This document shows positions 18,067 to 27,336 of a stretch of DNA of 64,000 nucleotides, one piece after another. The notes below the pieces were generated by a model, which ran no database searches, was not told the origin of the DNA, and saw only the letters and a list, made by a program, of their open reading frames with translations. The first letter of the stretch is position 1. Each line of letters begins with the position of its first letter. Both the position numbers and the translations under genes were made by a program. Source of the stretch: Pseudomonas putida (GTDB lineage: Bacteria; Pseudomonadota; Gammaproteobacteria; Pseudomonadales; Pseudomonadaceae); NCBI RefSeq assembly GCF_025905425.1, contig NZ_CP109603.1, positions 2,454,001 to 2,518,000 on the forward strand. Direction: 5' to 3'.

Positions 18067-19395
18067 ATGGCACACAGCCCCGCCCCTGACCAAGGCACGG
18101 ACACCACCCGCAACGCGCTGTACCGGCGCATCACCTTGCGGCTGATTCCGTTCATTTTCATCTGCTACCTGTTCAACTACCTGGACCGCGTCAACGTCGG
18201 CTTTGCCAAGCTGCAGATGCTCGACGCCCTGAAGTTCAGCGAAACGGTATACGGCCTTGGCGCCGGTATCTTCTTCATCGGCTACGTACTCTGCGGCCTG
18301 CCGAGCAACCTGGCCCTCAACCGCTTCGGCCCAAGGCGCTGGATCGCGCTGATGATGATCGCCTGGGGCAGCCTCTCGACCTGCCTGCTGTTCGTCACCA
18401 CGCCTACCGAGTTCTACGCGTTGCGCCTGCTGACCGGCGCCGCCGAAGCCGGCTTCTTCCCAGGCGTGGTGCTGTACCTCTCGCGCTGGTTCCCGGCCGA
18501 CCGCCGTGGCCGCATCATGGCCCTGTTCATGTCGGCAATCCCGGTGTCGGGGCTGTTGGGTGGGCCGTTCTCCGGCTGGATCCTGCAACACTTCGCTGCA
18601 GGCCAGCATGGCCTTGCCGGCTGGCAATGGATGTTCCTGATTCAGGGGCTGCCCACCGTCGCCCTTGGTTTCCTGGCCATCCGCCTGCTCAGTGACGGCT
18701 ATCAGAAAGCCACCTGGCTGAGCCCGGCCGAGCGCCAGCTGATCGAAGCCGACCTCAAGGCCGATGCCGCCAGCAAACCCGCGACCACCGGTGACAGTGT
18801 GCTCGCAGTGCTGACCAACCCGCTGATCTGGACGTTCGGCTTCGTCTACTTCTGTATCCAGAGCGGTGTGTACGCGATCAACTTCTGGCTGCCGTCGATC
18901 ATCAAGAGCATGGGCTTTGACAACCCCTTGCTGATTGGCTGGCTGAGCGCCATTCCTTACCTGCTGGCCGGTGTGTTCATGATCGTCTGCGGGCGCTCGG
19001 CGGACCTGCGCAACGAGCGTCGCTGGCACCTTGTAGTGCCGATGCTGATGGGTGCCGTAGGCCTGCTGATCGCGGTCAACTTTGCCGGTAACCCGGCCAT
19101 CGCCATCCTTGGCCTGTCGATCGCGACCATGGGCGCCCTTACCGGCCTGCCTATGTTCTGGCCAATGCCCACCGCCCTGCTCAGCGCCGGTGCGGCCGTG
19201 GCTGGCCTTGCGCTGATCAACTCGGTGGGCCAGATGGCCGGCTTCCTCAGCCCATACCTGGTCGGCTTCATCAAGGACCAGACCGGGTCGACCGATGCTG
19301 CGCTGTATTCGCTGGCGGCATTGATCGTGGTCGGCAGCCTGGTGGCTTTGCGGGTAACGCGCGCTGGAGCGCTGGCCACGGCCAAAGTTAACTAA
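18067..19395 (+). CDS. MFS transporter, anion:cation symporter family (sugar acid/glycerate)
   Basis: The 442-residue inner-membrane carrier has 12 predicted membrane spans. The ACS-family pattern is visible: RLIPFIFICYLFNYLDRVNVGFA near residues 22-45, NRFGPRRW, and GAAEAGFFPGVVLYLSRWFP near residue 120. Relatives import glucarate, galactarate, glycerate, tartrate or similar organic anions with protons. Divergence from cdaR and the nearby glycerate kinase gene support a sugar-acid substrate. ATG 18067 follows a weak GAGA ribosome site. A GC hairpin (19419-19438) after the stop probably ends the transcript. Confidence 0.88.
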   Translation: MAHSPAPDQGTDTTRNALYRRITLRLIPFIFICYLFNYLDRVNVGFAKLQMLDALKFSETVYGLGAGIFFIGYVLCGLPSNLALNRFGPRRWIALMMIAWGSLSTCLLFVTTPTEFYALRLLTGAAEAGFFPGVVLYLSRWFPADRRGRIMALFMSAIPVSGLLGGPFSGWILQHFAAGQHGLAGWQWMFLIQGLPTVALGFLAIRLLSDGYQKATWLSPAERQLIEADLKADAASKPATTGDSVLAVLTNPLIWTFGFVYFCIQSGVYAINFWLPSIIKSMGFDNPLLIGWLSAIPYLLAGVFMIVCGRSADLRNERRWHLVVPMLMGAVGLLIAVNFAGNPAIAILGLSIATMGALTGLPMFWPMPTALLSAGAAVAGLALINSVGQMAGFLSPYLVGFIKDQTGSTDAALYSLAALIVVGSLVALRVTRAGALATAKVN

Positions 19396-19418
19396 GACGT
19401 CCAGGAGCAATCCTCCTG

Positions 19419-19438
19419 CGGGGCAATGGACTGCCCCG
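19419..19438 (+). terminator. GC hairpin after the MFS gene
   Basis: CGGGGCA pairs with TGCCCCG around a 6-nt loop, 24 bases after the MFS stop and before the next same-strand gene. No T-run follows, so termination is only likely. Confidence 0.4.
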
Positions 19439-19510
19439 GCCGTCGGCTCAAGCCATCACCTCGTCACCACAGGCGTCAAATGGTTGCAAAGGCCCCTTTG
19501 GAGAAGCCCC

Positions 19511-21031
19511 ATGACCCAGCACGCCGTGGCCCGCCTCGATCAGCTCGACCCAAACCGCCCCCTGCGCGTCCAAGCCGGTAACGAAGAGCTCATCCTGATC
19601 CGCCAGGGCGACCTGGTGCATGCCTACCAGGCCAACTGCCCCCACGCGGGTGCCCCGCTCGAAGAGGGGGTAATTTGCTCGGGGCTGTTGGTCTGCCCTT
19701 GGCACAAGGCGGCGTTTGCCGTGGACGAAGGGGCGGTGTGCGAACCGCCGGCGCTGGCCGACCTGCGCCGCTACCGTGCTTGGGTCAAAGGTGACGAGGT
19801 CTGGGTGGACGACCAACCCCTGGCCAAAACCGAACCACCTCGGCACAGCGATGCCCGTTGTTTCGTGGTGGTGGGTGCCGGCGCGGCCGGCAGCGCAGCC
19901 GTTGCCACCCTGCTGGCGCACGGCTTCGCCGGCCGTCTGATCTGGCTCGACCAGGAACAGCAGCCGGCCTACGACCGAACCGCGCTCAGCAAATTCGTCA
20001 TCGCTGGGCAGATGTCAGCCGATGAAGTCCCTGCCCTGCTCGAAGCGGATGATCTGCGCAAAGGCCATCTGATCCGTCAGCACGGCAAGGTCCGCACGCT
20101 GAACAGCCAGAAACGCCAGATCATCCTTGCCGACGGCCAACAGATCGACTACGACGCCTGCTTGCTGGCCACGGGCGGCAAAGCGCTACGCCCCCCCCTT
20201 CCTGGGGCAGACCTGCCGGGTGTATTCACCCTGCGCTCACGTGAAGACGCCGCGCAATTGCTCGACGCCGCAGAGCCCGGGCAGCCGGTCGTGATCGTCG
20301 GCGACGGTTTCATCGGCCTGGAGGCCGCCGCCGCTCTGCACAAATACGGCTTGCAGGTGCACCTGGTTACCCGCCATGAAGTGCCACTGGCCAAGCAACT
20401 GGGTGAACGCATCGGGCGCAGCATCCGCGAACTGCACGAACGCAAAGGCGTGGTGTTCCACGGGCCCACCGAAGTCGAGCTTTTCGAAGGCCAGGGCAAG
20501 GTCGACGCCGTACTGCTGGCCAACGGTGAACGGCTGCAGACGCAACTGGTGCTGCTGGGGACCGGGGTCAAACCGGCCACGGCCTACGTCCAAGGGGTGC
20601 CGCTGGCCGAGGACAAATCGCTGCCCGTCAATGCCGAGCTGCGGGCGGCACAAGGGCTCTGGGCCGCCGGTGACATCGCCACCTTCCCCCTGGCAGGCCG
20701 GCCCGTGCGCATCGAACACTGGCGCCTGGCCCAGCAACACGGTGTGATCGCCGCAGCCAACATGCTCGGCGAGCAGCGCCGCTATGAAGATGTGCCGTTC
20801 TTCTGGACTTACCAGCACGGGCGTACCTACGAGGTGCTGGGGCATGCACGGGACTGGAACCGCATCGAATACGTCGGTGAACCGGAACACGGCGACTTCG
20901 TGGCGCTGCAATGTGTGAATGAGCACGTCGAGGCCGTCATCGCCAAGGGCTATTCGGATGCCATGGCGCAGCTGTCGCAACGGATGAAGCGGCCGCTGAG
21001 CCTAGAAGAGGCGCTCAAGCTGATTGGTTGA
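19511..21031 (+). CDS. Rieske-FAD pyridine nucleotide-disulfide oxidoreductase (AIF-like)
   Basis: The 506-residue protein begins with a Rieske 2Fe-2S domain (Cys43-x-His45 and Cys62-x2-His65 in NCPHAG and VCPWHK). A two-dinucleotide FAD/NAD oxidoreductase follows (VVGAGAAGS about 119; second nucleotide motif VVIVGDGFIGLEAA about 261) with a C-terminal ferredoxin-reductase-like cap. The layout matches bacterial AIFM3-like reductases, which move electrons from NAD(P)H to an iron-sulfur partner or oxygenase. No oxygenase partner is adjacent, so the acceptor is unknown; the built-in Rieske domain may be the direct outlet. ATG 19511 is preceded by GGAGAA and is preferred over the open-frame start at 19484. 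Confidence 0.87.
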   Translation: MTQHAVARLDQLDPNRPLRVQAGNEELILIRQGDLVHAYQANCPHAGAPLEEGVICSGLLVCPWHKAAFAVDEGAVCEPPALADLRRYRAWVKGDEVWVDDQPLAKTEPPRHSDARCFVVVGAGAAGSAAVATLLAHGFAGRLIWLDQEQQPAYDRTALSKFVIAGQMSADEVPALLEADDLRKGHLIRQHGKVRTLNSQKRQIILADGQQIDYDACLLATGGKALRPPLPGADLPGVFTLRSREDAAQLLDAAEPGQPVVIVGDGFIGLEAAAALHKYGLQVHLVTRHEVPLAKQLGERIGRSIRELHERKGVVFHGPTEVELFEGQGKVDAVLLANGERLQTQLVLLGTGVKPATAYVQGVPLAEDKSLPVNAELRAAQGLWAAGDIATFPLAGRPVRIEHWRLAQQHGVIAAANMLGEQRRYEDVPFFWTYQHGRTYEVLGHARDWNRIEYVGEPEHGDFVALQCVNEHVEAVIAKGYSDAMAQLSQRMKRPLSLEEALKLIG

Positions 21032-21300
21032 CTTCACCGACACAAAAAACAGCTGTGGTTTCCCCCACCTCCGAACGCGGCCCGATCGGCTTTTCCAGTG
21101 TCATCCAGCACCCTCTAAACAGCCATGGCAGAACGGCTCACAGCCAAACGGCCTGGCATTCCCGGCAGGCGGCGCATGCAGCAGCCATGGCAAAACCGAT
21201 GCTGACCTGGCACAGGTGTGGCAGCCGCTGCGGCGGGCTTTCAATGGCGTCCGGTTGTGTGTAAAACAGGCAGACAAGCCCACTGCAAAGGACTCACCGC
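21032..21300. other. Intergenic spacer, no gene seen
   Basis: These 269 bases separate the Rieske-FAD gene from the aldo-keto reductase gene. I see short open stretches but no credible coding sequence, hairpin or binding site. Confidence 0.6.
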
Positions 21301-22311
21301 ATGATCTACCGTCCCCTCGGCCAGAGTGGCCTGCAGGTTTCCGCCCTTACCCTGGGCAGCATGATGTTCGGCGAGCAGACCAGCACCGAGGACTCACTGC
21401 GGATCATCGAAAAAGCCTGGGACCAGGGTATCAACTTCATCGACACCGCCGATGTCTACAACACCGGGCGTTCAGAGGAAATCGTTGGCGAAGCCGTGGC
21501 ACGCCATCGCCAGGACTGGATCGTGGCGTCCAAGGTCGGCTTTGGCCCGGCTGACGGCCTGCCCAACCGCAGCGGCCTCTCGCGCAAGCACATCTTCAAT
21601 GCCATCGACGCGACGCTCACGCGCATGGACTTGGACTACCTGGACGTTTACTACCTGCACCGCGAGGACCACAAGGTACCGCTGGAAGAAACCGTGCGGG
21701 CCATCGGCGACCTGCTGCGCCAGGGCAAGATCCGTTACTGGGGGGTGTCCAACTTCCGCGGCTGGCGTATTGCCGAGCTCTGCAGCCTGGCCGAGCGCCT
21801 GGGCGTGGCCAAACCGGTGGTGAGCCAGCCGTTGTACAACATCGTCAACCGCCAGGCAGAACCCGAGCAACTGACCGCTGCGGCCCACCACGGCCTTGGC
21901 GTGGTGCCGTTCAGCCCGTTGGCCCGCGGTGTGCTCAGCGGCAAGTACGCACCCGGCGCGGTGCCGGATGCCGGCAGCCGTGCCGGGCGCCAGGACAAGC
22001 GCATCATGGAGGTTGAGTGGCGCCAGGAATCATTGGCCATCGCCCGCCAGATCCAGGCCTATGTCGAGGCCAAGGGCGTGGGTATCGTAGCGTTTGCGAT
22101 TGCCTGGGTGCTCAACAACCAACACGTCAGTTCGGCGATTGTCGGCCCCCGCACCGAAGCCCAATGGGACGCCTATGCCAGTGCGCTTGAGGTGAAGATC
22201 ACGGCAGAGGATGAGGCGTTCATCGATTCGTTGGTGACGCCAGGGCACGCCTCTACCCCAGGTTTCAATGATGTGGCGCACTTTGTCAGCGGGCGACTGG
22301 CGCGTAGCTGA
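21301..22311 (+). CDS. Aldo/keto reductase
   Basis: The 336-residue TIM-barrel NADPH reductase carries the family tetrad: Asp and Tyr in FIDTADVYNTG (about 48-54), Lys in IVASKVGFG (about 79) and His in YYLHRED (about 121). The cofactor region SPLARGVLSGKY and the late SSAIVGPRTEAQW are present. It resembles the Tas/YajO/voltage-channel-beta-like branch, which reduces aldehydes and ketones with broad specificity. The neighbours do not indicate a pathway. Two hairpins (22323-22343 and 22384-22419) follow its stop. Confidence 0.92.
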   Translation: MIYRPLGQSGLQVSALTLGSMMFGEQTSTEDSLRIIEKAWDQGINFIDTADVYNTGRSEEIVGEAVARHRQDWIVASKVGFGPADGLPNRSGLSRKHIFNAIDATLTRMDLDYLDVYYLHREDHKVPLEETVRAIGDLLRQGKIRYWGVSNFRGWRIAELCSLAERLGVAKPVVSQPLYNIVNRQAEPEQLTAAAHHGLGVVPFSPLARGVLSGKYAPGAVPDAGSRAGRQDKRIMEVEWRQESLAIARQIQAYVEAKGVGIVAFAIAWVLNNQHVSSAIVGPRTEAQWDAYASALEVKITAEDEAFIDSLVTPGHASTPGFNDVAHFVSGRLARS

Positions 22312-22383
22312 AGGCATAACGTCAAGGGCCATAAAGGCCCTTGGCCACCCATTGAGCAGTTGAACCAGTTCAAGGCCAGAATG

Positions 22384-22420
22384 AAAAAAGCTCCGCATCT
22401 TCCGATGCGGAGCTTTTTTT
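22384..22420. terminator. Bidirectional terminator between the aldo-keto reductase and csp genes
   Basis: A 16-bp perfect stem (AAAAAAGCTCCGCATC with its complement) has a TTCC loop, with A-run and T-run ends, so it can stop transcripts from both directions. Confidence 0.95.
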
Positions 22421-22525
22421 ACACGTCACACAATTGCCAGGTTTTACGCCGTTCGATCAAGCACCTAGGTCAACCCGCAAGGTTGCAAGCACCTGTTCGA
22501 ACGCCGAGCTGGCGGCGTGCGTGTC

Positions 22526-22738
22526 TTACTCAGGACGCACTTGGGCGGCCTGCATGCCTTTTTGCCCTTTTTCGGCAACAAAGCTGACAGTCTGGCCTTC
22601 TTTCAGCGACTTGAAGCCGTCCGATTCAATGGCTTTGAAATGAACGAAGAGATCGTCACCACCACCCGCTGGGGTAATGAAGCCGAAGCCTTTTTCATCG
22701 TTGAACCATTTAACTGTACCGGTTTGTCTGTTGGACAT
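22526..22738 (-). CDS. CspA-family cold-shock protein
   Basis: The 70-residue single cold-shock domain starts [16 protein letters not shown] and has both RNA-binding motifs: RNP1 (KGFGFI) and RNP2 (LFVHF). It acts as a single-stranded RNA/DNA chaperone in the cytoplasm. It is very close to the CapB/CspA proteins typical of Pseudomonas. GAGGG lies about 9 bases upstream of ATG 22738. The 190 bases upstream are AT-richer than the surroundings and may form the long leader usual for csp genes. Confidence 0.96.
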   Translation of the reverse strand: MSNRQTGTVKWFNDEKGFGFITPAGGGDDLFVHFKAIESDGFKSLKEGQTVSFVAEKGQKGMQAAQVRPE

Positions 22739-22929
22739 GCTCTGAGCCCTCGATGGCTGTTTTGATGCGTTTTACGTGAAATTTACAACGAGGGCCATGT
22801 CAAACAACAAGCCCCTGCAGACGACATATTGAGCGCTTTGTTGGCGAGAAGCTACTAACAATTCTATCAGACCCGAAAATAGATGAATCTTGTACCCGAA
22901 TTCGCCGGCAAAAAGCCCCCTCTGCCACG

Positions 22930-23634
22930 TCAGATAAGCGCTTTGATCACCAGCAAATGCACCGGGTAGAACAGGTATCCCCAGCGCCCCACCGCTGGCA
23001 CACGCCAATCATCTCGGCGTAACAGCAAACAGCCGAACGGCACCGCCATGGCGGCAGCGGCCAAGGTCAGCAAGGTGAACGGCGCCAGCGGATGTTGGCG
23101 CAACCAGTTGTTGGTCAGGTTGCCCGCCATCGCCAGCAGGCACGGCAGCAGGCACGGCAGCAGCCACGCCAGCGCGCCCAGGCGGCGAGCCATGAGGCAG
23201 GCGACCGGCAACAGCACGCCGGCCAGGCCGTACATCAGTCGGTCACTGAACAGGGCCGCAGCCACCAGGGCTACCAGGCCAAGTACGCGTACTGCCACTT
23301 GATGCTGCTGCACGCCCCAGGCTACCAGCAACCCAAGGGCCAGCGTCGGCATCACATTGAACGTCTGCGAACCGCTGTCCAGCCAACGGTAGGGCCATTC
23401 GGACATAACAGAAAACGCCAGCATCGCCCCCAGATAGCGCAGGTTACCCCCGGTTGACAGCGCCCCCCCGTGGCGACGCCCGACATTGACGGCGATAGCC
23501 AGGCAAAACAGCGGGAAGGCCAGCCTGCCAAGGATGAACAAACCTTCGGCACGCGGCCAAAGAAAGCGCAGGTGGTCGGCGACCATGGTGACGATCGCCA
23601 CCCACTTGACCAGGTCCAGCCCTGCCGAGCGCAT
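22930..23634 (-). CDS. TraX family membrane protein
   Basis: The 234-residue, very hydrophobic protein has about 8 membrane spans and TraX-family features: LDLVKWVAIVTMVADHLRF at the N-terminus and WGYLFYPVHLLVIKAL at the C-terminus. TraX acetylates F pilin in plasmids; chromosomal relatives are acyltransferase-like proteins of unknown role. No conjugation gene is near. It starts 3 bases after the stop of the DUF457-type gene, so the two form an operon. A 12-bp tandem repeat (about 23135-23170) encodes a repeated Leu-Leu-Pro-Cys unit in one span. Confidence 0.85.
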   Translation of the reverse strand: MRSAGLDLVKWVAIVTMVADHLRFLWPRAEGLFILGRLAFPLFCLAIAVNVGRRHGGALSTGGNLRYLGAMLAFSVMSEWPYRWLDSGSQTFNVMPTLALGLLVAWGVQQHQVAVRVLGLVALVAAALFSDRLMYGLAGVLLPVACLMARRLGALAWLLPCLLPCLLAMAGNLTNNWLRQHPLAPFTLLTLAAAAMAVPFGCLLLRRDDWRVPAVGRWGYLFYPVHLLVIKALI

Positions 23635-23637
23635 ACC

Positions 23638-24714
23638 CTAGTGCCCGCGCTGTGCCGCCGTCGGCGCCAGGTAGCGGGAGTTCCAGGCAGCCAGCGGCAA
23701 GGGCGGCTGCTGGTTGACGATGCGCCGCCAGATCAAGGCCATGTCATGGCTGTCGAACACCGACGCAACCCCTGCCCCGCGCCACGCCGAGGGGGTATCG
23801 GCAATCCAGTGCCCCTGGCTGTCGCGATGGGCCATGTTGAAGCGGAAGGTGTAGTTGCCTGGTATGCCCATGCGCAAATCGCTCACCACCAGCACGCCAT
23901 CAACCTCGTCGTAACGCAGCCAGTCATCGGTAAACCAGCGCAAGCGTTGGTGCAGTGGGGCTTCGGCAAGCGCGCTGGCCAGTTCGAGGTGGCGCGGCAG
24001 GCGCAGCATTTCTGGCGGTTGCTGATCGAACCCACTGCTGACGCCTTCGTAATAAGCCCCGTCCGGGGTTTTGGCCAGCACACGCCAGATCAGGCTATTG
24101 AAGGCAATCGGCACCGCACGTACGTCGCTGACCGTGATGCCTTGTTGGTCCAGGGCAGCCTGAAAACGCTGCTCCGCCTGCATGCGCCCGACCAGGCCAA
24201 AGCCCAGGTAGGCCGTACTGAAAACCAGCGCCAGGGCCATCAGCCTTACGGCCTGGCCCGTCACACCCTTGGCCAGGGTGTAGATCACCGCCGCCAGCAG
24301 CGGCACGGTATAGACCGGGTCGATGATGAACACCGCAGCCCAGCTTTGCGGGGTCAGCGCCAGCGGCCAGAACAATTGTGTGCCATACACGGTAAAGGCA
24401 TCCAGAACCGGGTGGGTGACCAGCACCAACCAGAACGCCAGGAACAATCGCGGCAAGGTGTAGCCCTTGCCTGGCCAGCACCTGTTGACCCACCAGGCCA
24501 GTAACAGGGCCAGACCGGTGAGGACGAAGATGGAATGGGAGAACCCCCGGTGGTAAGTCATCTGCGACACCGGGTCGGCGTAGCGGATGACCACGTCCAG
24601 GTCAGGCAGCGTGGCCAGCGCGGCGCCGTACAACAGAGCACGGCGGCCCTGGATGCGTCCGAGCACAGTGCCCTGCAGGGCGGCGCCGAGTACGGCTTGG
24701 GTCAATGAGTCCAA
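23638..24714 (-). CDS. Membrane-bound metal-dependent hydrolase (DUF457/YdjM family)
   Basis: The 358-residue protein begins DSLTQAVLGAALQG, the conserved start of the YdjM/DUF457 family. Potential metal ligands are in TLPDLDVV, HRGFSHSI and THPVLDAF (about 35-115). About five membrane spans lie in the N-terminal half; the C-terminal half is soluble and not recognised. The biochemical role of the family is unsettled. The start codon appears to be TTG at 24714, supported by AGGAAA eight bases upstream and by the conserved first residues. It is followed 3 bases later by the traX-like gene. Confidence 0.85.
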   Translation of the reverse strand: MDSLTQAVLGAALQGTVLGRIQGRRALLYGAALATLPDLDVVIRYADPVSQMTYHRGFSHSIFVLTGLALLLAWWVNRCWPGKGYTLPRLFLAFWLVLVTHPVLDAFTVYGTQLFWPLALTPQSWAAVFIIDPVYTVPLLAAVIYTLAKGVTGQAVRLMALALVFSTAYLGFGLVGRMQAEQRFQAALDQQGITVSDVRAVPIAFNSLIWRVLAKTPDGAYYEGVSSGFDQQPPEMLRLPRHLELASALAEAPLHQRLRWFTDDWLRYDEVDGVLVVSDLRMGIPGNYTFRFNMAHRDSQGHWIADTPSAWRGAGVASVFDSHDMALIWRRIVNQQPPLPLAAWNSRYLAPTAAQRGH

Positions 24715-24831
24715 GGCGGGGTTTCCTGAGTGGATGACTCAGGAAAACTAACCCTCTCTGCCCTTGTGGTGCAAATGCGGCTCAGTGACAAAAGATGCCA
24801 GCAAGCGGGCGTTGCGCCATCCGCTGAGTAC

Positions 24832-26082
24832 TCACAGCAGCTGCCAGGTGTATACCAGGGTCAAGCGGTTCTCATCGATATCACTGCGGTAGTTGGACCG
24901 CGCCATGGCATTCCTCACTCGAATCCCCAGGCCTTTCAACGCCCCGCTCTGCACGGCATAGCCGATATCCAGGTCACGCTCTCGATCACGGCCCTCGTAG
25001 CCCAACCCGGTATCGACATTGTTGCCGGTGATGTAGCGCACCGTTGCCGTCAACCCTGGCACGCCCATGGCCGCAAAGTTGTAGTCATAGCGCAACTGAT
25101 AGGAACGCTCGTCGGTGTAGGCAAACTCGTAGGTCGGCACCTCGTTGCCCAAGGGTGAAACGTTGGCGAATACCCGTGGAAACGGGCTGTCACCGTAAAT
25201 GCCCTGATACCCCGCGTGGAAGCTGTGACCGCCATGACGGGCGGTGAACAGCGAAAAGAAGGCCTGGTTATCGATACTGCCCAGCAGGGCGTCGCCGTCT
25301 TCGCGGGCGGTGAAGTACCCCAGGTTGGCGCTCAGCACCCAGTCCCCCAGAGGCTTGCTGTGTTTTAGGCCCACGAAACCCTGCTCATAGATATCTTCCA
25401 GCTGCCCATACCAGAGGCTGACACTGCTCTGGTTCGCATTGAACGCGTAGTCACCCCCGACATAGTTGAACGCATCACTTTTAGCCTGACGCATGGGCAC
25501 GTGGCCGAGCATGGCATTCATCTTGCCGTCGCCGCCCTCATTGCGCAGGTGGGTAGCGCTCAGGTGGCCGGCCTGCAGAGTCAGCCCCTGCAGCTCGGTC
25601 GAAAGCAGGCTGACACCCTGGTAGGTCGGTGGCAGCAGGCGGATATCACTGAATGTCAGCACCGGCAGGTTGGGCTGCAGTTCGCCCACGCGCAGCTCGG
25701 TCTTCGACAGCCTGGCCTTGAACGTTGGCGCCAGGCGGCTGTACTCGTCCGCAGCACGGCCATCGCCATGCACCGGCAACAGCCCGGTATTGACCCGGTC
25801 CGGGCTGCTGTCAAGCTTGATGCCCAACAGGCCCAGAGCATCCACCCCAAACCCGACCGTCCCAGGCGTGTAACCCGACTTGAAGTCAAGAATGAAGCCC
25901 TGGGCCCACTCCTCGGCCTTGGATTGTTGGTTGGCACCGACAATGTCCGAGAAGTCACGGCTGAAATAGTAATTACGGGCACTGAGGCTGGCTTTCGAAT
26001 CCTCGAAGAAGCCGCCTTCAGCGGCCAGCAGCGGTTGGCTGAGCAACGTCAGGCCGATAGCGACGCAAGGGGTGTGGTTCAT
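24832..26082 (-). CDS. benF: OprD-family outer membrane porin (BenF-like)
   Basis: The 416-residue protein has a signal peptide ending LLAA-EGGF and the OprD-type start [20 protein letters not shown]. Alternating beta-strand sequence follows, and the end is [10 protein letters not shown], with a hydrophobic C-terminus as in outer-membrane barrels. OprD-family channels pass specific small acids. It is the last gene of the ben cluster, 54 bases after benE, so benzoate uptake across the outer membrane (BenF role) is the natural reading. A Crc-type AAAAACAA motif lies at 26101-26108 just upstream. Confidence 0.88.
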   Translation of the reverse strand: MNHTPCVAIGLTLLSQPLLAAEGGFFEDSKASLSARNYYFSRDFSDIVGANQQSKAEEWAQGFILDFKSGYTPGTVGFGVDALGLLGIKLDSSPDRVNTGLLPVHGDGRAADEYSRLAPTFKARLSKTELRVGELQPNLPVLTFSDIRLLPPTYQGVSLLSTELQGLTLQAGHLSATHLRNEGGDGKMNAMLGHVPMRQAKSDAFNYVGGDYAFNANQSSVSLWYGQLEDIYEQGFVGLKHSKPLGDWVLSANLGYFTAREDGDALLGSIDNQAFFSLFTARHGGHSFHAGYQGIYGDSPFPRVFANVSPLGNEVPTYEFAYTDERSYQLRYDYNFAAMGVPGLTATVRYITGNNVDTGLGYEGRDRERDLDIGYAVQSGALKGLGIRVRNAMARSNYRSDIDENRLTLVYTWQLL

Positions 26083-26100
26083 TCCGAAGCTCTCTTGATC

Positions 26101-26108
26101 TTGTTTTT
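26101..26108 (-). promoter_or_regulatory. Crc/Hfq-type motif before benF-like porin gene
   Basis: The minus strand reads AAAAACAA, matching AAnAAnAA, about 19 bases before the start codon in the ribosome-loading region. Confidence 0.4.
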
Positions 26109-26136
26109 ATGGAATAAAGCGCTGGGAACACGGGAT

Positions 26137-27336
26137 TCACGGGGTGCGGGGCAAGGCCTCCCGCGCCTGCGGCCGACGCAGGACAAGCAGCGCATGCGCC
26201 AGCAGGCCGAACAGCAGCCCCCAGAACGCTGCCGACAGGCCAAGGAAGGACACCCCCGAAGCGGTGACCAGGAAGGTGAACAGCCCGGCATCGCGCTCCG
26301 TAGGCTCGGCCAGGCTGCGGGCCAGGGCTTCGCTGATCGCCCCGTACAGGGCAAGCCCGGCGAGGGCTGCGATCAGTGCCGCCGGAAAGGCCGCGAACAG
26401 CGACATCAGCGTGGCCCCGGCAATCCCCAGCAGCAGGTACAACACACTGCCGGCAACGGCCGCGACATAGCGCCTACGTGGGTTTTCGTGCGCCTCATGG
26501 CCCGTGCACAGGCTGGCGGTAACGGCCGCCAGGTTCAGGCCGTGGCAACCGAAAGGCGCCAGCAAGGCACCGCCGATGGCACTGGCACTGATCAAAGGGC
26601 TGGCGGGTGTGGCGTAGCCGGCATTGCGCAGCACGGCCATCCCTGGCATGAACTGCCCGGTCAGGGCCACCAGCACCATCGGCAGCGCCAGGCTGAACAC
26701 CGCCGCCAGGCTGAACTGCGGGGCAATCCATTGCGGCGAGGCCAGTTGCAGCACCAAGGCCTCGCTGCGAAACCCGCCGCTGGCCACGGTCACGACGGCG
26801 CCCACGCACAGTACGGCGGCCACCGCATAGCGCGGCTGAACCCTGCGCATCAGCACATAAGTGACGAACATCGCCACCACCAACAGCGGCTGCACGGGCA
26901 AGGCGCGGAACACCTCGATGCCGAAACTGAACAGGATGCCGGCTTGCATGCCAGCAGCGATGGAGCCCGGCAGGCGCGTGATGATGCGGTCGAAGGCCCC
27001 GCTGATGCCGATCAGCAGCAGGGTCAGGTTTGCCACCAGGTAGGCCCCCACGGCCTGCTCCAGCCCAAGTTGCGGCAAGGCAGTGACCAACAGCGCCGAC
27101 CCCGGGATCGACCAGGCGATCACCACCGGCACCCGATAGCGCAGGCTGAGCAATGCGCCGAGCACACCACTGCCCATGGAGACCGCCCAGACCCAGGACG
27201 ACAGCTGGCCATGGGACAGGCTCGCAGCCTCGGCGGCGTGGAAGATGATCACCAGTGGGCCGGCGTAGGAGATCATCGTTGCCAGGCAACCGGCGACGAT
27301 GGCGGACAGCGAGCTGTCCTTGAGCAGGGTTTTCAT
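26137..27336 (-). CDS. benE: BenE benzoate/H+ symporter
   Basis: The 399-residue inner-membrane protein has about 12 hydrophobic segments and BenE-family signatures: VAGCLATMISYAGPLVI, VIAWSIPGSALLVT and LAPFGCHGLNLAAVTASLCTG. BenE transports benzoate with protons. Its start codon overlaps the stop of the upstream MFS gene as TAATG, so the genes are translationally coupled. The OprD-family porin gene follows 54 bases downstream. Having both BenE and an MFS carrier in the cluster gives two possible benzoate uptake routes. Confidence 0.95.
   Translation of the reverse strand: MKTLLKDSSLSAIVAGCLATMISYAGPLVIIFHAAEAASLSHGQLSSWVWAVSMGSGVLGALLSLRYRVPVVIAWSIPGSALLVTALPQLGLEQAVGAYLVANLTLLLIGISGAFDRIITRLPGSIAAGMQAGILFSFGIEVFRALPVQPLLVVAMFVTYVLMRRVQPRYAVAAVLCVGAVVTVASGGFRSEALVLQLASPQWIAPQFSLAAVFSLALPMVLVALTGQFMPGMAVLRNAGYATPASPLISASAIGGALLAPFGCHGLNLAAVTASLCTGHEAHENPRRRYVAAVAGSVLYLLLGIAGATLMSLFAAFPAALIAALAGLALYGAISEALARSLAEPTERDAGLFTFLVTASGVSFLGLSAAFWGLLFGLLAHALLVLRRPQAREALPRTP

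Noticed and set aside
22930..23634. TraX-like gene as evidence of a conjugative element
   Set aside because: No transfer, relaxase or plasmid genes are present, and chromosomal TraX relatives are common.
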